A program made the position numbers and the translations under genes. Below are positions 1 through 7,449 of a stretch of 64,000 nucleotides of DNA, piece by piece; within the stretch, counting starts at the first letter, position 1; each line of letters starts with the position of its first letter. Source of the DNA: a virus. The notes under the pieces were generated by a model. It saw only the letters and a list, made by a program, of their open reading frames with translations, had not been told where the DNA came from and made no database searches. The DNA lies in the IMG/VR virus record IMGVR_UViG_3300008448_014963, positions 1 to 64,000 of that record. One strand, given 5' to 3'.

Positions 1-1329
1 GTAGTTAAAGAGGTTAAAAAATTAATCTATGAGAAGTTCAAAAAATATGATGCAGTAAGTGGAACTAGTGATTGGAGTAAGGTTTATGCAAGCTACCCAA
101 AAGTAAGTTCTACATTAAGAGCTAATACTGCTAATGTTATTAAAGATGTTAAGAATGGATTGAGAAAGAGCTACAAAGAGCTCGAGAATGATAAAACTGG
201 AAATATAACGCCAGAATTTTACACAATTCTATTAAATTATAAAGAAACTAATGAATCCTTGGGAACAAATTTGAAATTGGTTTCTTTTGATAGTTTTATA
301 AAAAAAAAATTAAACGAGGGATTTGACGTTGAGGCTGTTAAGTCAGGTAGAAACGTCCCTCGTGGCGGAACTTCAGGAGTTGGAGCTAAGAAGGATCCAG
401 TAGGTGAGGCTAATCCTGCAACTCCTTTTAAAACTAAAGAAGAAGGCAATTTTTTTAGAGTTTATGTAAATGAAAAGGATCCAGAATATGCTAAAAAAAT
501 ACAGCTTGACAAGAGCGGAGAATTCAATAATAAATTTATAAGAAAAGCTTTTGCTCAGTATGGTCAGCAGTATTTGAAAGAAATCAAAGATGGTACCTAT
601 AAAATTTCAGGGGAAACAGAGGTTCAAGTCTTAAGTAACGATCAGATTAAAAAAGTTTATGACTATTTAAAGACTGAAGTTCAAAATAATCCAACGAAAT
701 GGTTTAGTGGTTTCGCCGGTGGAAGTGGGGAAGTCAAAGTAGAAATTTTACCAACAGGAAACACGTTTTATGTCCAAATAGATTTGGAGGATGCAAACGA
801 GGCTTTACTTCTTTATTCAAATTATACAGCATCTTATTTTTCTAATTTCAACAAAGGAGTTTCAGGATATACAAGATTCGATGCAGATCTAAACATTCCA
901 CAGGGCAAAGAGACTGATCCATCATCTTGGCAAATTGCTTTCAGAGATGGTCAAGGAACATTTTCACTTAAAGAGGTTGGAAAAGGAACAGTAGCAGGAA
1001 AAATTACTGGAAAAGAAAAACAGAAACAAGCAGCTACCGAAGAAAAGATGAAAAGGACATATACAGATGCCCAATATCAGGAGATGGTTTCTGAACTTCT
1101 CATGAATATGAAAGGAATTAATACAGCTTACGAAGGTGGACAGGTTCAAAAATTATTCAGAGAGAAAATTAAAACTCAAGGTGATTTAAATGCTTTGAAT
1201 GATGCTTGGGGTTTGAAAGATGGTGACACACTTAAGCAATGGTTATATGATGATACTCTTTGGCCACAAGTTAAAAAAATCTTGAAAGAAAAAGGTCTTG
1301 ATGTAAGTATGATGGCTGCTGGGGAATAA
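1..1329 (+). CDS. 5'-truncated protein of unknown function
   Basis: The frame is open from base 1 to the stop at 1329, so the gene begins upstream of the window and 442 C-terminal residues are visible. The first possible internal start (TTG at 160) is not needed, because codons upstream of it read as ordinary protein (VVKEVKKLIYEKF at the edge). The protein is hydrophilic, Lys/Glu/Gly-rich and has no signal peptide or membrane segment. It has a Lys-rich stretch around residues 335-350 and ends DVSMMAAGE. I do not recognise the family. It is followed by a strong hairpin terminator at 1357-1389, so it is the last gene of its unit. Confidence 0.75.
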   Translation, partial: VVKEVKKLIYEKFKKYDAVSGTSDWSKVYASYPKVSSTLRANTANVIKDVKNGLRKSYKELENDKTGNITPEFYTILLNYKETNESLGTNLKLVSFDSFIKKKLNEGFDVEAVKSGRNVPRGGTSGVGAKKDPVGEANPATPFKTKEEGNFFRVYVNEKDPEYAKKIQLDKSGEFNNKFIRKAFAQYGQQYLKEIKDGTYKISGETEVQVLSNDQIKKVYDYLKTEVQNNPTKWFSGFAGGSGEVKVEILPTGNTFYVQIDLEDANEALLLYSNYTASYFSNFNKGVSGYTRFDADLNIPQGKETDPSSWQIAFRDGQGTFSLKEVGKGTVAGKITGKEKQKQAATEEKMKRTYTDAQYQEMVSELLMNMKGINTAYEGGQVQKLFREKIKTQGDLNALNDAWGLKDGDTLKQWLYDDTLWPQVKKILKEKGLDVSMMAAGE

Positions 1330-1356
1330 TTCCAGACAAAGAAATTTTATTAATTT

Positions 1357-1389
1357 AAAGGATATAATCTATGGTTATATCCTTTTTTT
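1357..1389 (+). terminator. Rho-independent terminator
   Basis: An 11-bp perfect stem (1357-1367 AAAGGATATAA with 1375-1385 TTATATCCTTT) has a 7-nt loop and is followed by a T-run. It lies 27 nt after the stop of the first gene. The ATG at 1371 is in the loop and stem, which argues against its use as a start for the next gene. Confidence 0.85.
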
Positions 1390-1400
1390 ATACAAAAAAC

Positions 1401-1937
1401 ATGAGCTTACTAATTATTGAAGGTGCTAGAAAAAGTGGAAAAACTTATCTCGTCCAACAGCAAAAATCTTTACCAGTTTTTAAATTCGATTTCAATTCTA
1501 ATTTCGAAACATGGGAATTTTCTAAAAATGACGAAATTGTTCATTGGTTCGGATTAGGAAAAGAAGTTATGTTGCACGAGTTAGATAACCAAGGATTTCT
1601 ACCAAAGATTATAGTTGATAGAGGGATTCTTACAAATTCTGTTTGGGGAGTATTCCAAGGTAGAATAACTGAACAGGAAGCAAAAAGGGATCTTATAAAT
1701 TTCAGCAAAAGAGGATTTTTTAGAAAAACAAAGATTATTCTTGTTGAAGGATTATACGAGCAAAATAGAAACAAAGATATCTGGGATAAAGACGACCAAC
1801 GAAGAGAAGAAGAGAAGGGTCTTTTTTCATCGTTTTCTTCCTTGCTGCTAGACTTGGGAGTTGACATAGAGGTTTTCCATAACAATATGGATTTAGATTC
1901 AGTAATACGCTTTAAATCAAAAGTATCACAATTTTAA
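1401..1937 (+). CDS. P-loop nucleotide/nucleoside kinase-like protein
   Basis: A 178-residue protein. It begins MSLLIIEGARKSGKT, a Walker A loop immediately after a first beta strand, as in nucleoside and nucleotide kinases and other P-loop NTPases. Around residues 69-78 is IIVDRGILTN followed by SVWG; this resembles the DR(S/G) motif that binds phosphate in deoxynucleoside/thymidylate kinases. A frame extension to an ATG at 1371 exists, but that ATG is inside the upstream terminator hairpin, so 1401 is the better start. The gene ends 3 nt before the asparagine synthase gene and is probably co-transcribed with it. The substrate cannot be read from the sequence; a dNMP or nucleoside kinase role in phage DNA synthesis is inference. 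Confidence 0.6.
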   Translation: MSLLIIEGARKSGKTYLVQQQKSLPVFKFDFNSNFETWEFSKNDEIVHWFGLGKEVMLHELDNQGFLPKIIVDRGILTNSVWGVFQGRITEQEAKRDLINFSKRGFFRKTKIILVEGLYEQNRNKDIWDKDDQRREEEKGLFSSFSSLLLDLGVDIEVFHNNMDLDSVIRFKSKVSQF

Positions 1938-1940
1938 AAT

Positions 1941-3362
1941 ATGTGTGGAATTTTAGTAGCTAAGAACCCGAGCGAGGAACGGGTTTTGTCAATATCACAT
2001 AGAGGTACAGAATACTCTATGGTCCAACATAAAGATCTTTCATTAGTTCATCATCGTCTACCTATTCAAACATTAGATGGAGATAATTGGTCACAGCCAA
2101 TTCAAATAGGGGAGAATAGATGGTTGTTGTTTAATGGAGAAATATTCAACTACTCCGGGGATTTTGAATCTGACACTGCATATTTACAAAACCTTTTTAG
2201 TAGTTTTAATTTTTCTGGTATAGGCATGTTACAAGCTATCTACGAGCCGCATGTGGTTTCTTGGGATGGTTTTTGGGCAATAGTTCTAGTCGATACAGAA
2301 AAAAGGGAAGTTTATGCTTTCACTGATCCTCTAGGTAAAAAATGCTTATATAAAAACGACAGAGGGGAGGTTTGCTCAGAAATAAAAGGTTTATACGAAA
2401 AAGAGGATCCTGTACTTTATAATCCTGCCTTCTTCAGTGGAGTAGTTAAATTTGGATATGTTCCTACAAACGAAACTCCTTTCATGAATATCCAAAAACT
2501 CGAACCTAATAGATTTTACAGGTGGTCTTTGGATCATCCAATAAAAGTTGAGATTTCAAATCCTTATTATAACTTTTACTCTTTTGATGCGGGATTAGAG
2601 ACTTATGATGATAGAATGGACTGGCTTTGGCAAAAGATGGAAAACTCTGTTAAATCAAGACTTCTGTCTAAAAATTATCCAACATCCCTTTTGCTTTCTG
2701 GAGGATTGGATTCTGCTATAATAGCAGGACTATTACTAAAATTAGATGCAAATGTAAGTTTTTATTCTATATCAAATGGTGAAGATGAACAGTATGTTCA
2801 AGAATGTGAGAAATATTGGGAAATTTCTTCAAAAAGATTAAACTACGGAGTAGATTTAGAAACTGAAGAAGGAAAGAAGACCCTTCTAGAAATCTACCAA
2901 AAATGGAACGAGTCTCCTGTTGATCTTGGAAGTGTAATTCCTCAGTATCATTTATTCGATGCAATTAGGAAGGGTACAGATACTAGAATAGTAATTTCTG
3001 GTGATGGTGCAGATGAATTGTTCGGAGGATATAGAAGAATTAATGAATACGACTCTCAAAGCTCTGATATCTTTCATGAATTAACACATTATCATTTACC
3101 AAGATTAGATAAGCTTTCAATGGCTCACACGTTAGAGTTACGGAGTCCTTTCCTAAATCATGATGTGGTAAGGTTTGCTTTACATCTTCCTTTTGAAGAA
3201 AGGAAAAATAAGAAAATCCTGAAGGATACTTTCAAGGGATTAATTCCAGATTCGGTTATAGAAAGAAAGAAATTGCCTTTGAAAAATCAAATGATAGTCG
3301 ACGATCAAACATCTTACAGAAAGAAGATAGTCGAATTATTTGTTATGGGATCCGTTAGCTAA
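1941..3362 (+). CDS. asnB: Asparagine synthase (glutamine-hydrolysing), short form
   Basis: A 473-residue class II glutamine amidotransferase fused to an ATP-pyrophosphatase synthetase. The N-terminal nucleophile is Cys2 (MCGILVAKN). Glutaminase residues follow in HHRLPI, FNGEIFN and SDTAYL. The synthetase PP-loop SGGLDSA starts near residue 253, and SGDGADELFGGY lies near residue 353. These are the AsnB signatures; the reaction is aspartate plus glutamine plus ATP to asparagine. It is about 80 residues shorter than E. coli AsnB (about 554), mostly at the C-terminus. It ends in a 27-nt convergent overlap with the RimK-like gene. Relatives also amidate other carboxylates, so the substrate might be a sugar acid or protein rather than aspartate. 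Confidence 0.88.
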   Translation: MCGILVAKNPSEERVLSISHRGTEYSMVQHKDLSLVHHRLPIQTLDGDNWSQPIQIGENRWLLFNGEIFNYSGDFESDTAYLQNLFSSFNFSGIGMLQAIYEPHVVSWDGFWAIVLVDTEKREVYAFTDPLGKKCLYKNDRGEVCSEIKGLYEKEDPVLYNPAFFSGVVKFGYVPTNETPFMNIQKLEPNRFYRWSLDHPIKVEISNPYYNFYSFDAGLETYDDRMDWLWQKMENSVKSRLLSKNYPTSLLLSGGLDSAIIAGLLLKLDANVSFYSISNGEDEQYVQECEKYWEISSKRLNYGVDLETEEGKKTLLEIYQKWNESPVDLGSVIPQYHLFDAIRKGTDTRIVISGDGADELFGGYRRINEYDSQSSDIFHELTHYHLPRLDKLSMAHTLELRSPFLNHDVVRFALHLPFEERKNKKILKDTFKGLIPDSVIERKKLPLKNQMIVDDQTSYRKKIVELFVMGSVS

Positions 3363-4820
3363 AACAATTTCCACACCTGCAATAGGATTTCCCTTTGCAT
3401 CTCTAGGTGAGTAACCTTCAGGTCGATCTGTAATTACAAAATCTTCAGAAGGATCTACAATTAATCCTGCAGAACTTAAGAAGTCCCTGTTCAATAATAA
3501 AGGAGTACTTTTTTCTGTTCTGTCTACTAGAGAGAATTTGACTTTTCTGTATACTATTCCGTTAAAATCTACGTCAAGGTTAACTACCGATCTATGATAG
3601 GTTTTTTCTCCGACTTCGGCTTTAGATTGTCCAACTATTTTATTTCTGAATTCTTTGTCACCTATCTTCCAGTTTACATATCCATCAACTTCCTCTATAA
3701 AGTCCGCATGGAGTGAGCAAGAGGTAGATCCGTTTCCTGTATCTAGTTTTCCAACAAAAGAGCCAACCCCTGGGATCGAAATCATTTCTCTGAACCCAGT
3801 TACTTTTTTAGGTTTAACCCAATTCTTCTTATCCAAAAGAAAATCTAAGATATAATCAGTTACTGGTATTTTAGTAGTTTTTTCGATACCAGTAGTTCCT
3901 GGTGATGCGTTGACTTCTAAAACGAATGGCCTTTGATCCTGTTTATCTACGATAATATCTACTCCGCACCAGAGGCATCCGGTTGCTTTTGCTGATTCAA
4001 TTGCTATTTTTTCGATTTCTGGTGAAAGCTCTACTTGTTCCGTTGCACCACCTAATGAAAAGTTTGTTCTAAAATCCCCTTCAATCTTAATTCTTTTCAT
4101 CGCTGCTATAACTTTGTACTCTCTGCCTAATGAATCATTAGTTTCAGCAACAACGTGTATTCTTAAGTCATATTCAGCATCAATTTTTTCTTGAAGAACT
4201 ATTTCAGTCCCAGGAGCTAGGTGCCAAATTGCTTGCAGAGTTGATACAAGAGAAGGCCTAGAATCAATCATAAAAACACCTATTCCTTTAGTACCAGAAA
4301 GAAATTTACAAACTACTGGGTAATTACCTCCAACCTCAGCAACCGCTTTATCTATATCAGCAGGAGATGAAATCAGGGACGTTTTAGGAACAGGAATACC
4401 ATTGATTTCAAGCTTTCTAGTTGTTTGTAATTTATCTTCGCAAATAATGACAGATTCATACGAATTGACGCAAGGAAATCCAAGGTCTTCCATTTTCTTG
4501 AAAAATCCTTTGGCTGCGTTATTCTTAATAGAAGATCTTCTTGTTAAAACTACAGTTCTATCTAAATAGATTTCCTTGGGTTTATCTCCGTTTGAAGAAA
4601 TTAAAAATGTTCCCTTTAAAGTCTTTTGTATTGATCCTTTTTCTGTATCAATGATAATACAGCGTACACCCCTTTCCTCACAGATTTTCATGATCTTATC
4701 TGTAGTTGGAGCGTTTTTTAGACTTTTTCCAAGCTTTGTTGTAAGAATAACAACGGTCAAAGGTCTATCTTTCCCTTTAATTCCTTTAAAAATAAATTTC
4801 TCCAACAGGGTATTTTCCAT
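3336..4820 (-). CDS. RimK-like ATP-grasp glutamate ligase fused to RimB-like retropepsin-fold domain
   Basis: A 494-residue fusion. Residues about 80-330 form a RimK-type ATP-grasp ligase: NSYESV, then CEDKLQTT, PVVCKFLSGTKGIGV (ATP loop), an R-rich strand with MKRI, RTNFSLGG, and the Mg-binding EVNASPGTTGIE. RimK adds glutamates to the C-terminus of ribosomal protein S6 in E. coli. Residues about 345-480 match the PF05618 domain (annotated ATP-dependent zinc protease, RimB/retropepsin-like), with LDTGNGST and SCSLHADF; DTG is the aspartic protease motif. In enteric bacteria RimB and RimK are separate neighbours; here they are one chain. The ORF extends to a TTG at 4844, but that lies in the terminator T-run, so ATG 4820 is chosen. 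A TATATAT box lies only 4 nt upstream of that ATG. Confidence 0.82.
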   Translation of the reverse strand: MENTLLEKFIFKGIKGKDRPLTVVILTTKLGKSLKNAPTTDKIMKICEERGVRCIIIDTEKGSIQKTLKGTFLISSNGDKPKEIYLDRTVVLTRRSSIKNNAAKGFFKKMEDLGFPCVNSYESVIICEDKLQTTRKLEINGIPVPKTSLISSPADIDKAVAEVGGNYPVVCKFLSGTKGIGVFMIDSRPSLVSTLQAIWHLAPGTEIVLQEKIDAEYDLRIHVVAETNDSLGREYKVIAAMKRIKIEGDFRTNFSLGGATEQVELSPEIEKIAIESAKATGCLWCGVDIIVDKQDQRPFVLEVNASPGTTGIEKTTKIPVTDYILDFLLDKKNWVKPKKVTGFREMISIPGVGSFVGKLDTGNGSTSCSLHADFIEEVDGYVNWKIGDKEFRNKIVGQSKAEVGEKTYHRSVVNLDVDFNGIVYRKVKFSLVDRTEKSTPLLLNRDFLSSAGLIVDPSEDFVITDRPEGYSPRDAKGNPIAGVEIVLANGSHNK

Positions 4821-4824
4821 AGTG

Positions 4825-4831
4825 TATATAT
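4825..4831 (-). promoter_or_regulatory. TATATAT box before the RimK-like gene
   Basis: On the minus strand GATATATAC ends 4 nt before ATG 4820. It matches the box found at other unit starts in the window. It lies just downstream of the terminator at 4843-4868, so a new transcript must start here. The short spacing suggests a leaderless mRNA or a translational role. Confidence 0.5.
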
Positions 4832-4842
4832 CTAGAAACAAC

Positions 4843-4868
4843 AAAAAAGCCCAGAATAATCTGGGCTT
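4843..4868 (-). terminator. Rho-independent terminator of the acidic-protein unit
   Basis: An 8-bp GC-containing stem (AAGCCCAG at 4847-4854 with CTGGGCTT at 4861-4868) has a 6-nt loop. Read on the minus strand it is followed by a run of six T, 19 nt after the stop of the acidic protein gene. Confidence 0.85.
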
Positions 4869-4886
4869 GTGATTTACAAGAAATTC

Positions 4887-5441
4887 TTAACTAAAGAACT
4901 TATCAAATCTTATAACTTTTTGAGTTTGTTCCTCTTTTTCGTTTTCTAGATCAGATTCATCTTCTTCCTCGGAATCGTCTTCATCTTCGTTATCATCTTC
5001 ATCTTCATCTTCATCATCTTCAGTGCCTTCCTCAGATTCTTCAGTGTCTTCTTCAGTATCTTCTTCAGTATCTTCTTCTGATTCCTCCTCAGTATCCTCT
5101 TCAGATTCCTCTTCAGTATCTTCCTCAGTTTCTTCTTCAGTATCCTCCTCAGTTTCTTCTTCAGTATCCTCTTCAGATTCCTCGTCAGATTCTTCTTCGG
5201 TATCTTCCTCAGATTCCTCTTCAGTATCCTCTTCTGATTCTTCTTTAGTGTCTTTTACTTTATTAGACTTTTTAGAGGTTTTTTCAGTTTTCTCCTCTTC
5301 TTCATCTTCAGAATCTTCTTCCTCTGTTTCCTCGTTTTCCTCTTCTTCTTCAATTTCCATATCGCTCCAGAAAGATTTTCTTGGATTCTGAATAGGATTC
5401 GCAGAACTGTATTCTTCGAAAGTCATTATTTTTTTACTCAT
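4887..5441 (-). CDS. Highly acidic low-complexity protein with capsid-targeting-like leader
   Basis: A 184-residue protein. The N-terminus MSKKIMTFEEYSSANP is followed by a basic/aromatic stretch (RKSFWSDME), then about 120 residues made almost only of Glu, Asp, Ser and Thr in imperfect EEDTEEESEED units, and a short ordered C-terminus ending VIRFDKFFS. Acidic prohead core and scaffold proteins of T4-like phages have comparable composition, and the leader resembles those of its four neighbours. Its start overlaps the stop of the upstream gene by 4 nt. A terminator follows. The function is not known; prohead core or internal protein is inference. The Ser-rich open frame on the other strand (5023-5391) is its shadow. 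Confidence 0.8.
   Translation of the reverse strand: MSKKIMTFEEYSSANPIQNPRKSFWSDMEIEEEEENEETEEEDSEDEEEEKTEKTSKKSNKVKDTKEESEEDTEEESEEDTEEESDEESEEDTEEETEEDTEEETEEDTEEESEEDTEEESEEDTEEDTEEDTEESEEGTEDDEDEDEDDNEDEDDSEEEDESDLENEKEEQTQKVIRFDKFFS
4960..5260 (-). repeat. Imperfect tandem codon repeat (Glu/Ser/Thr/Asp)
   Basis: Short units of GAA/GAG, TCT/TCA, GAT and ACT codons repeat imperfectly through most of the acidic gene. Synonymous variation between units (GAG/GAA, TCT/TCC) suggests selection on the protein rather than a very recent DNA expansion. Confidence 0.7.
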
Positions 5442-5704
5442 CTGTTTTGATTTTTTTCTGTTAGACCTATTGATTGTGCGCTGCCAGTTTCAGTTGCTCC
5501 ATATCCTGGATAATCAATTTTTGATTGTCCTTTGAATATAGAATCCTGGAAACCAACATAAGCATAAGCTTCTTCTGGTGTTATTTTATGAAATCCTGTT
5601 CTATCCTCTTTACTAAGATTTTCTGGATTCCATGGATCTTGTATAACTTTTAGAAAATCTTTATAACTTAGGATTTCCCTTTTTGTTACGTTTTTTTGAT
5701 TCAT
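5438..5704 (-). CDS. Small protein of unknown function (88 aa)
   Basis: 88 residues, start ATG at 5704. The N-terminus contains KREILSYKDFLKVIQ, again the K-x-x-(Y/F)-x-x-F pattern seen in the neighbouring genes. The rest is polar with no recognised domain (EEAYAYVGFQD, DYPGYGATETG). It overlaps the acidic-protein gene by 4 nt (ATGA type) and follows the 235-residue gene by 15 nt, so the three form one minus-strand operon. Confidence 0.7.
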   Translation of the reverse strand: MNQKNVTKREILSYKDFLKVIQDPWNPENLSKEDRTGFHKITPEEAYAYVGFQDSIFKGQSKIDYPGYGATETGSAQSIGLTEKNQNR

Positions 5705-5719
5705 TTTATATTTAATAAT

Positions 5720-6427
5720 TTAGAACTGAAGAACGTCTGTTAATCCTGTTTTCATTGCCTTTTGGAAAATGTTAGGATCTCTTGTTTCGGCTTTTTCAAT
5801 TTCTCCTGCTAGTTTTTGTTTGTCACCTTGATTTATGCTACCTGAAAGAATATCACCAAGATTAAAACCACAGATTTTATCGCCAATCATATTTTCAACA
5901 TTGTTCATGAAACCAGTGTTGTTAATAGCATTAGTTAAAGCTTCTCTTAAGCCAGCAGCGATTGTTGCTCCTAGTCCAGAATTCATATCTAGTCTTAGAC
6001 CTAGTTTTGGTAACAAATAGTCTATTCCCCTTTCTTGCAAAGTTTCTGATAAACCCTCTACGATTGCTCTTGCCCAGTTTTTACAAGATCCTTTACCGAA
6101 GTAACTTCCAAGTTCAGTAATATTTACTCCTTCAATTACGTTTCTTATCAATTGATAAAAGAATGAAGGCTGACCTTGATCATCGAAAGGATCAATACCC
6201 AATTTTTCAGCTGCCCAGTCAATAACATAATCCTTGAAAGTGTCAGTAAAACCTCCTCCTAGCGAACCTAAAATAGAACTAAATATGTTTTCGTTTATCT
6301 CTTGTTCAGATAAGCCCTCGGACTTCATTCTAAGATATTCATTTTCTAAGATAGCCATGTCTTGCGATTGGTTGCCTGAAGCTTTCTTAGATTCTGAGAT
6401 AAACTGGGAATATTTTCTTATTACCAT
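5720..6427 (-). CDS. Putative internal/prohead protein with T4-like capsid-targeting leader
   Basis: 235 residues. The N-terminus MVIRKYSQFISESKKAS closely resembles the T4 internal-protein capsid-targeting peptide (MKTYQEFIAEA), including an I-x-E sequence (ISE, residues 10-12) of the kind cut by the T4 gp21 prohead protease. The body is rich in Gly and amphipathic helices (GSLGGGFTDTF, GATIAAGLREALTNA) and has no catalytic motif I know. It is the first gene of the minus-strand unit 6427 to 4887. A TATATAT box lies about 20 nt upstream of the start. The virion-internal role is inferred from the leader only. Confidence 0.7.
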   Translation of the reverse strand: MVIRKYSQFISESKKASGNQSQDMAILENEYLRMKSEGLSEQEINENIFSSILGSLGGGFTDTFKDYVIDWAAEKLGIDPFDDQGQPSFFYQLIRNVIEGVNITELGSYFGKGSCKNWARAIVEGLSETLQERGIDYLLPKLGLRLDMNSGLGATIAAGLREALTNAINNTGFMNNVENMIGDKICGFNLGDILSGSINQGDKQKLAGEIEKAETRDPNIFQKAMKTGLTDVLQF

Positions 6428-6446
6428 GGTTCGTAGACTTTTATTG

Positions 6447-6453
6447 TATATAT
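6447..6453 (-). promoter_or_regulatory. TATATAT box, minus-strand unit
   Basis: On the minus strand GATATATACAAT lies about 20 nt upstream of ATG 6427, in the 60-nt divergent gap. The gap holds a second box for the plus strand. Confidence 0.55.
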
Positions 6454-6473
6454 CATTTTAATAGACGAAATCC

Positions 6474-6481
6474 GATATATA
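6474..6481 (+). promoter_or_regulatory. GATATATA box, plus-strand unit
   Basis: GATATATA ends 6 nt before ATG 6488; the intervening AGAGAA is purine-rich. It is the partner of the minus-strand box at 6447-6453. Confidence 0.55.
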
Positions 6482-6487
6482 AGAGAA

Positions 6488-6898
6488 ATGGGGAGAATTG
6501 AAAAAATAGATCAATTTATTAAAACGAATCCTACCAAGTATGGTTTGGATGCAGATGGTTGTTTTTTCGAAGTCAAAGAGGAATTCCAAATAGAATGTGT
6601 TGAAGAATATAAACCTGGGGGAAGCTTCTTAGGTGTTGAGGTTTTAGAACCAGTATGGACGAAGATGAAAGCATTACCTGGCGACATTTTAATTGTAAAT
6701 AAGAATTCAAGTTATATTATCCCAAAAGGGGAAGAAGCATACATTGAGTGTAAACCATCACAGCTATCACAAGGACAAGGTTTGAAGCAAGATGTTTATT
6801 CTAAAGATAAATTGATTAAAGTAGGAAAGGATGTTACGAAAACTAAATCAATGCCTTTCAAAGACAGGATCAAAATAACTCTATCAAGGCCAATATGA
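6488..6898 (+). CDS. Protein of unknown function (136 aa)
   Basis: 136 residues, begins MGRIEKIDQFIKTNPTKYG. The body looks beta-rich (EVLEPVWTKMKALPGDILIVNKN, SSYIIPKGEEAYIECKPS) and ends in a basic tail. It has no known motif. Its stop overlaps the next start by 4 nt (ATGA), so the two genes are translationally coupled. The N-terminal IEKIDQFI is a weaker form of the leader found in the neighbours. Confidence 0.7.
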   Translation: MGRIEKIDQFIKTNPTKYGLDADGCFFEVKEEFQIECVEEYKPGGSFLGVEVLEPVWTKMKALPGDILIVNKNSSYIIPKGEEAYIECKPSQLSQGQGLKQDVYSKDKLIKVGKDVTKTKSMPFKDRIKITLSRPI

Positions 6899-7449
6899 GA
6901 AAGATAAAAACGTTTAGTCAATTCAGTTTGTTTGAGAGTTCTGCTGCCGGAAATAGAGACCAAACTTTTGAGTTACCGTTCAGACACTCGTCGAATGATC
7001 CGAGATATGGATATAGCAGCAAAAGTTTTGTAGACGATCTAAAGTCTATTTTTGTAGAGAAACCACATCTCAAAAGAGAAATTTTATCATTTATTTCAAG
7101 AAATATTGGAATTTCGAATCTAGAAGATTTAGCTTCTAAGCCATTTGCACTAATTTCTGAAATAGTTCCCGAGATAGAAAGAATTATTGATGCTGGAGAA
7201 TACGAACCCGAATTAACAATGCCAGGTGGAGCTTTATTATTTATAAGAAATAAAACATTCAGAGATGGATCAAGTGGTGATTTCTATATCAACAGAAAGG
7301 GTAATAAAATAGAAGTTGTCACGGAAGATCGTAATGGAATCGAAAAAGTAGAAATGTACGAAGTTGGAAGATTTCCTTTTGACAGATATGAATTTTCTCA
7401 AGAAGAAAGTGACGAACTCAAGGCTTTAATTAGGGGAAAGAATGCCTAA
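6895..7449 (+). CDS. Putative internal/prohead protein with capsid-targeting-like leader (184 aa)
   Basis: 184 residues. The N-terminus MRKIKTFSQFSLFESSAAG contains KTFSQF followed by the L-x-E sequence LFE (residues 13-15), as expected for a gp21-type prohead protease site. The remainder is a mixed helical and beta protein (GGALLFIRNKTF, DFYINRKGNKIEVVT) with no known family. Its TAA stop interlocks with the stop of the convergent gene (4-nt overlap). Packaging into the head is inferred from the leader. Confidence 0.7.
   Translation: MRKIKTFSQFSLFESSAAGNRDQTFELPFRHSSNDPRYGYSSKSFVDDLKSIFVEKPHLKREILSFISRNIGISNLEDLASKPFALISEIVPEIERIIDAGEYEPELTMPGGALLFIRNKTFRDGSSGDFYINRKGNKIEVVTEDRNGIEKVEMYEVGRFPFDRYEFSQEESDELKALIRGKNA

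Noticed and set aside
160-1329. Gene starting at TTG 160
   Set aside because: The frame is open upstream to base 1 with protein-like codons, so 160 is not the start.
3336-4844. RimK-like gene starting at TTG 4844
   Set aside because: That start lies in the T-run of the terminator on the same strand; ATG 4820 fits better.
5023-5391. 122-residue Ser/Val-rich open frame on the plus strand
   Set aside because: It is the antisense of the Glu/Ser/Asp codon repeats of the acidic protein gene; it has no leader and its composition follows from the repeats.
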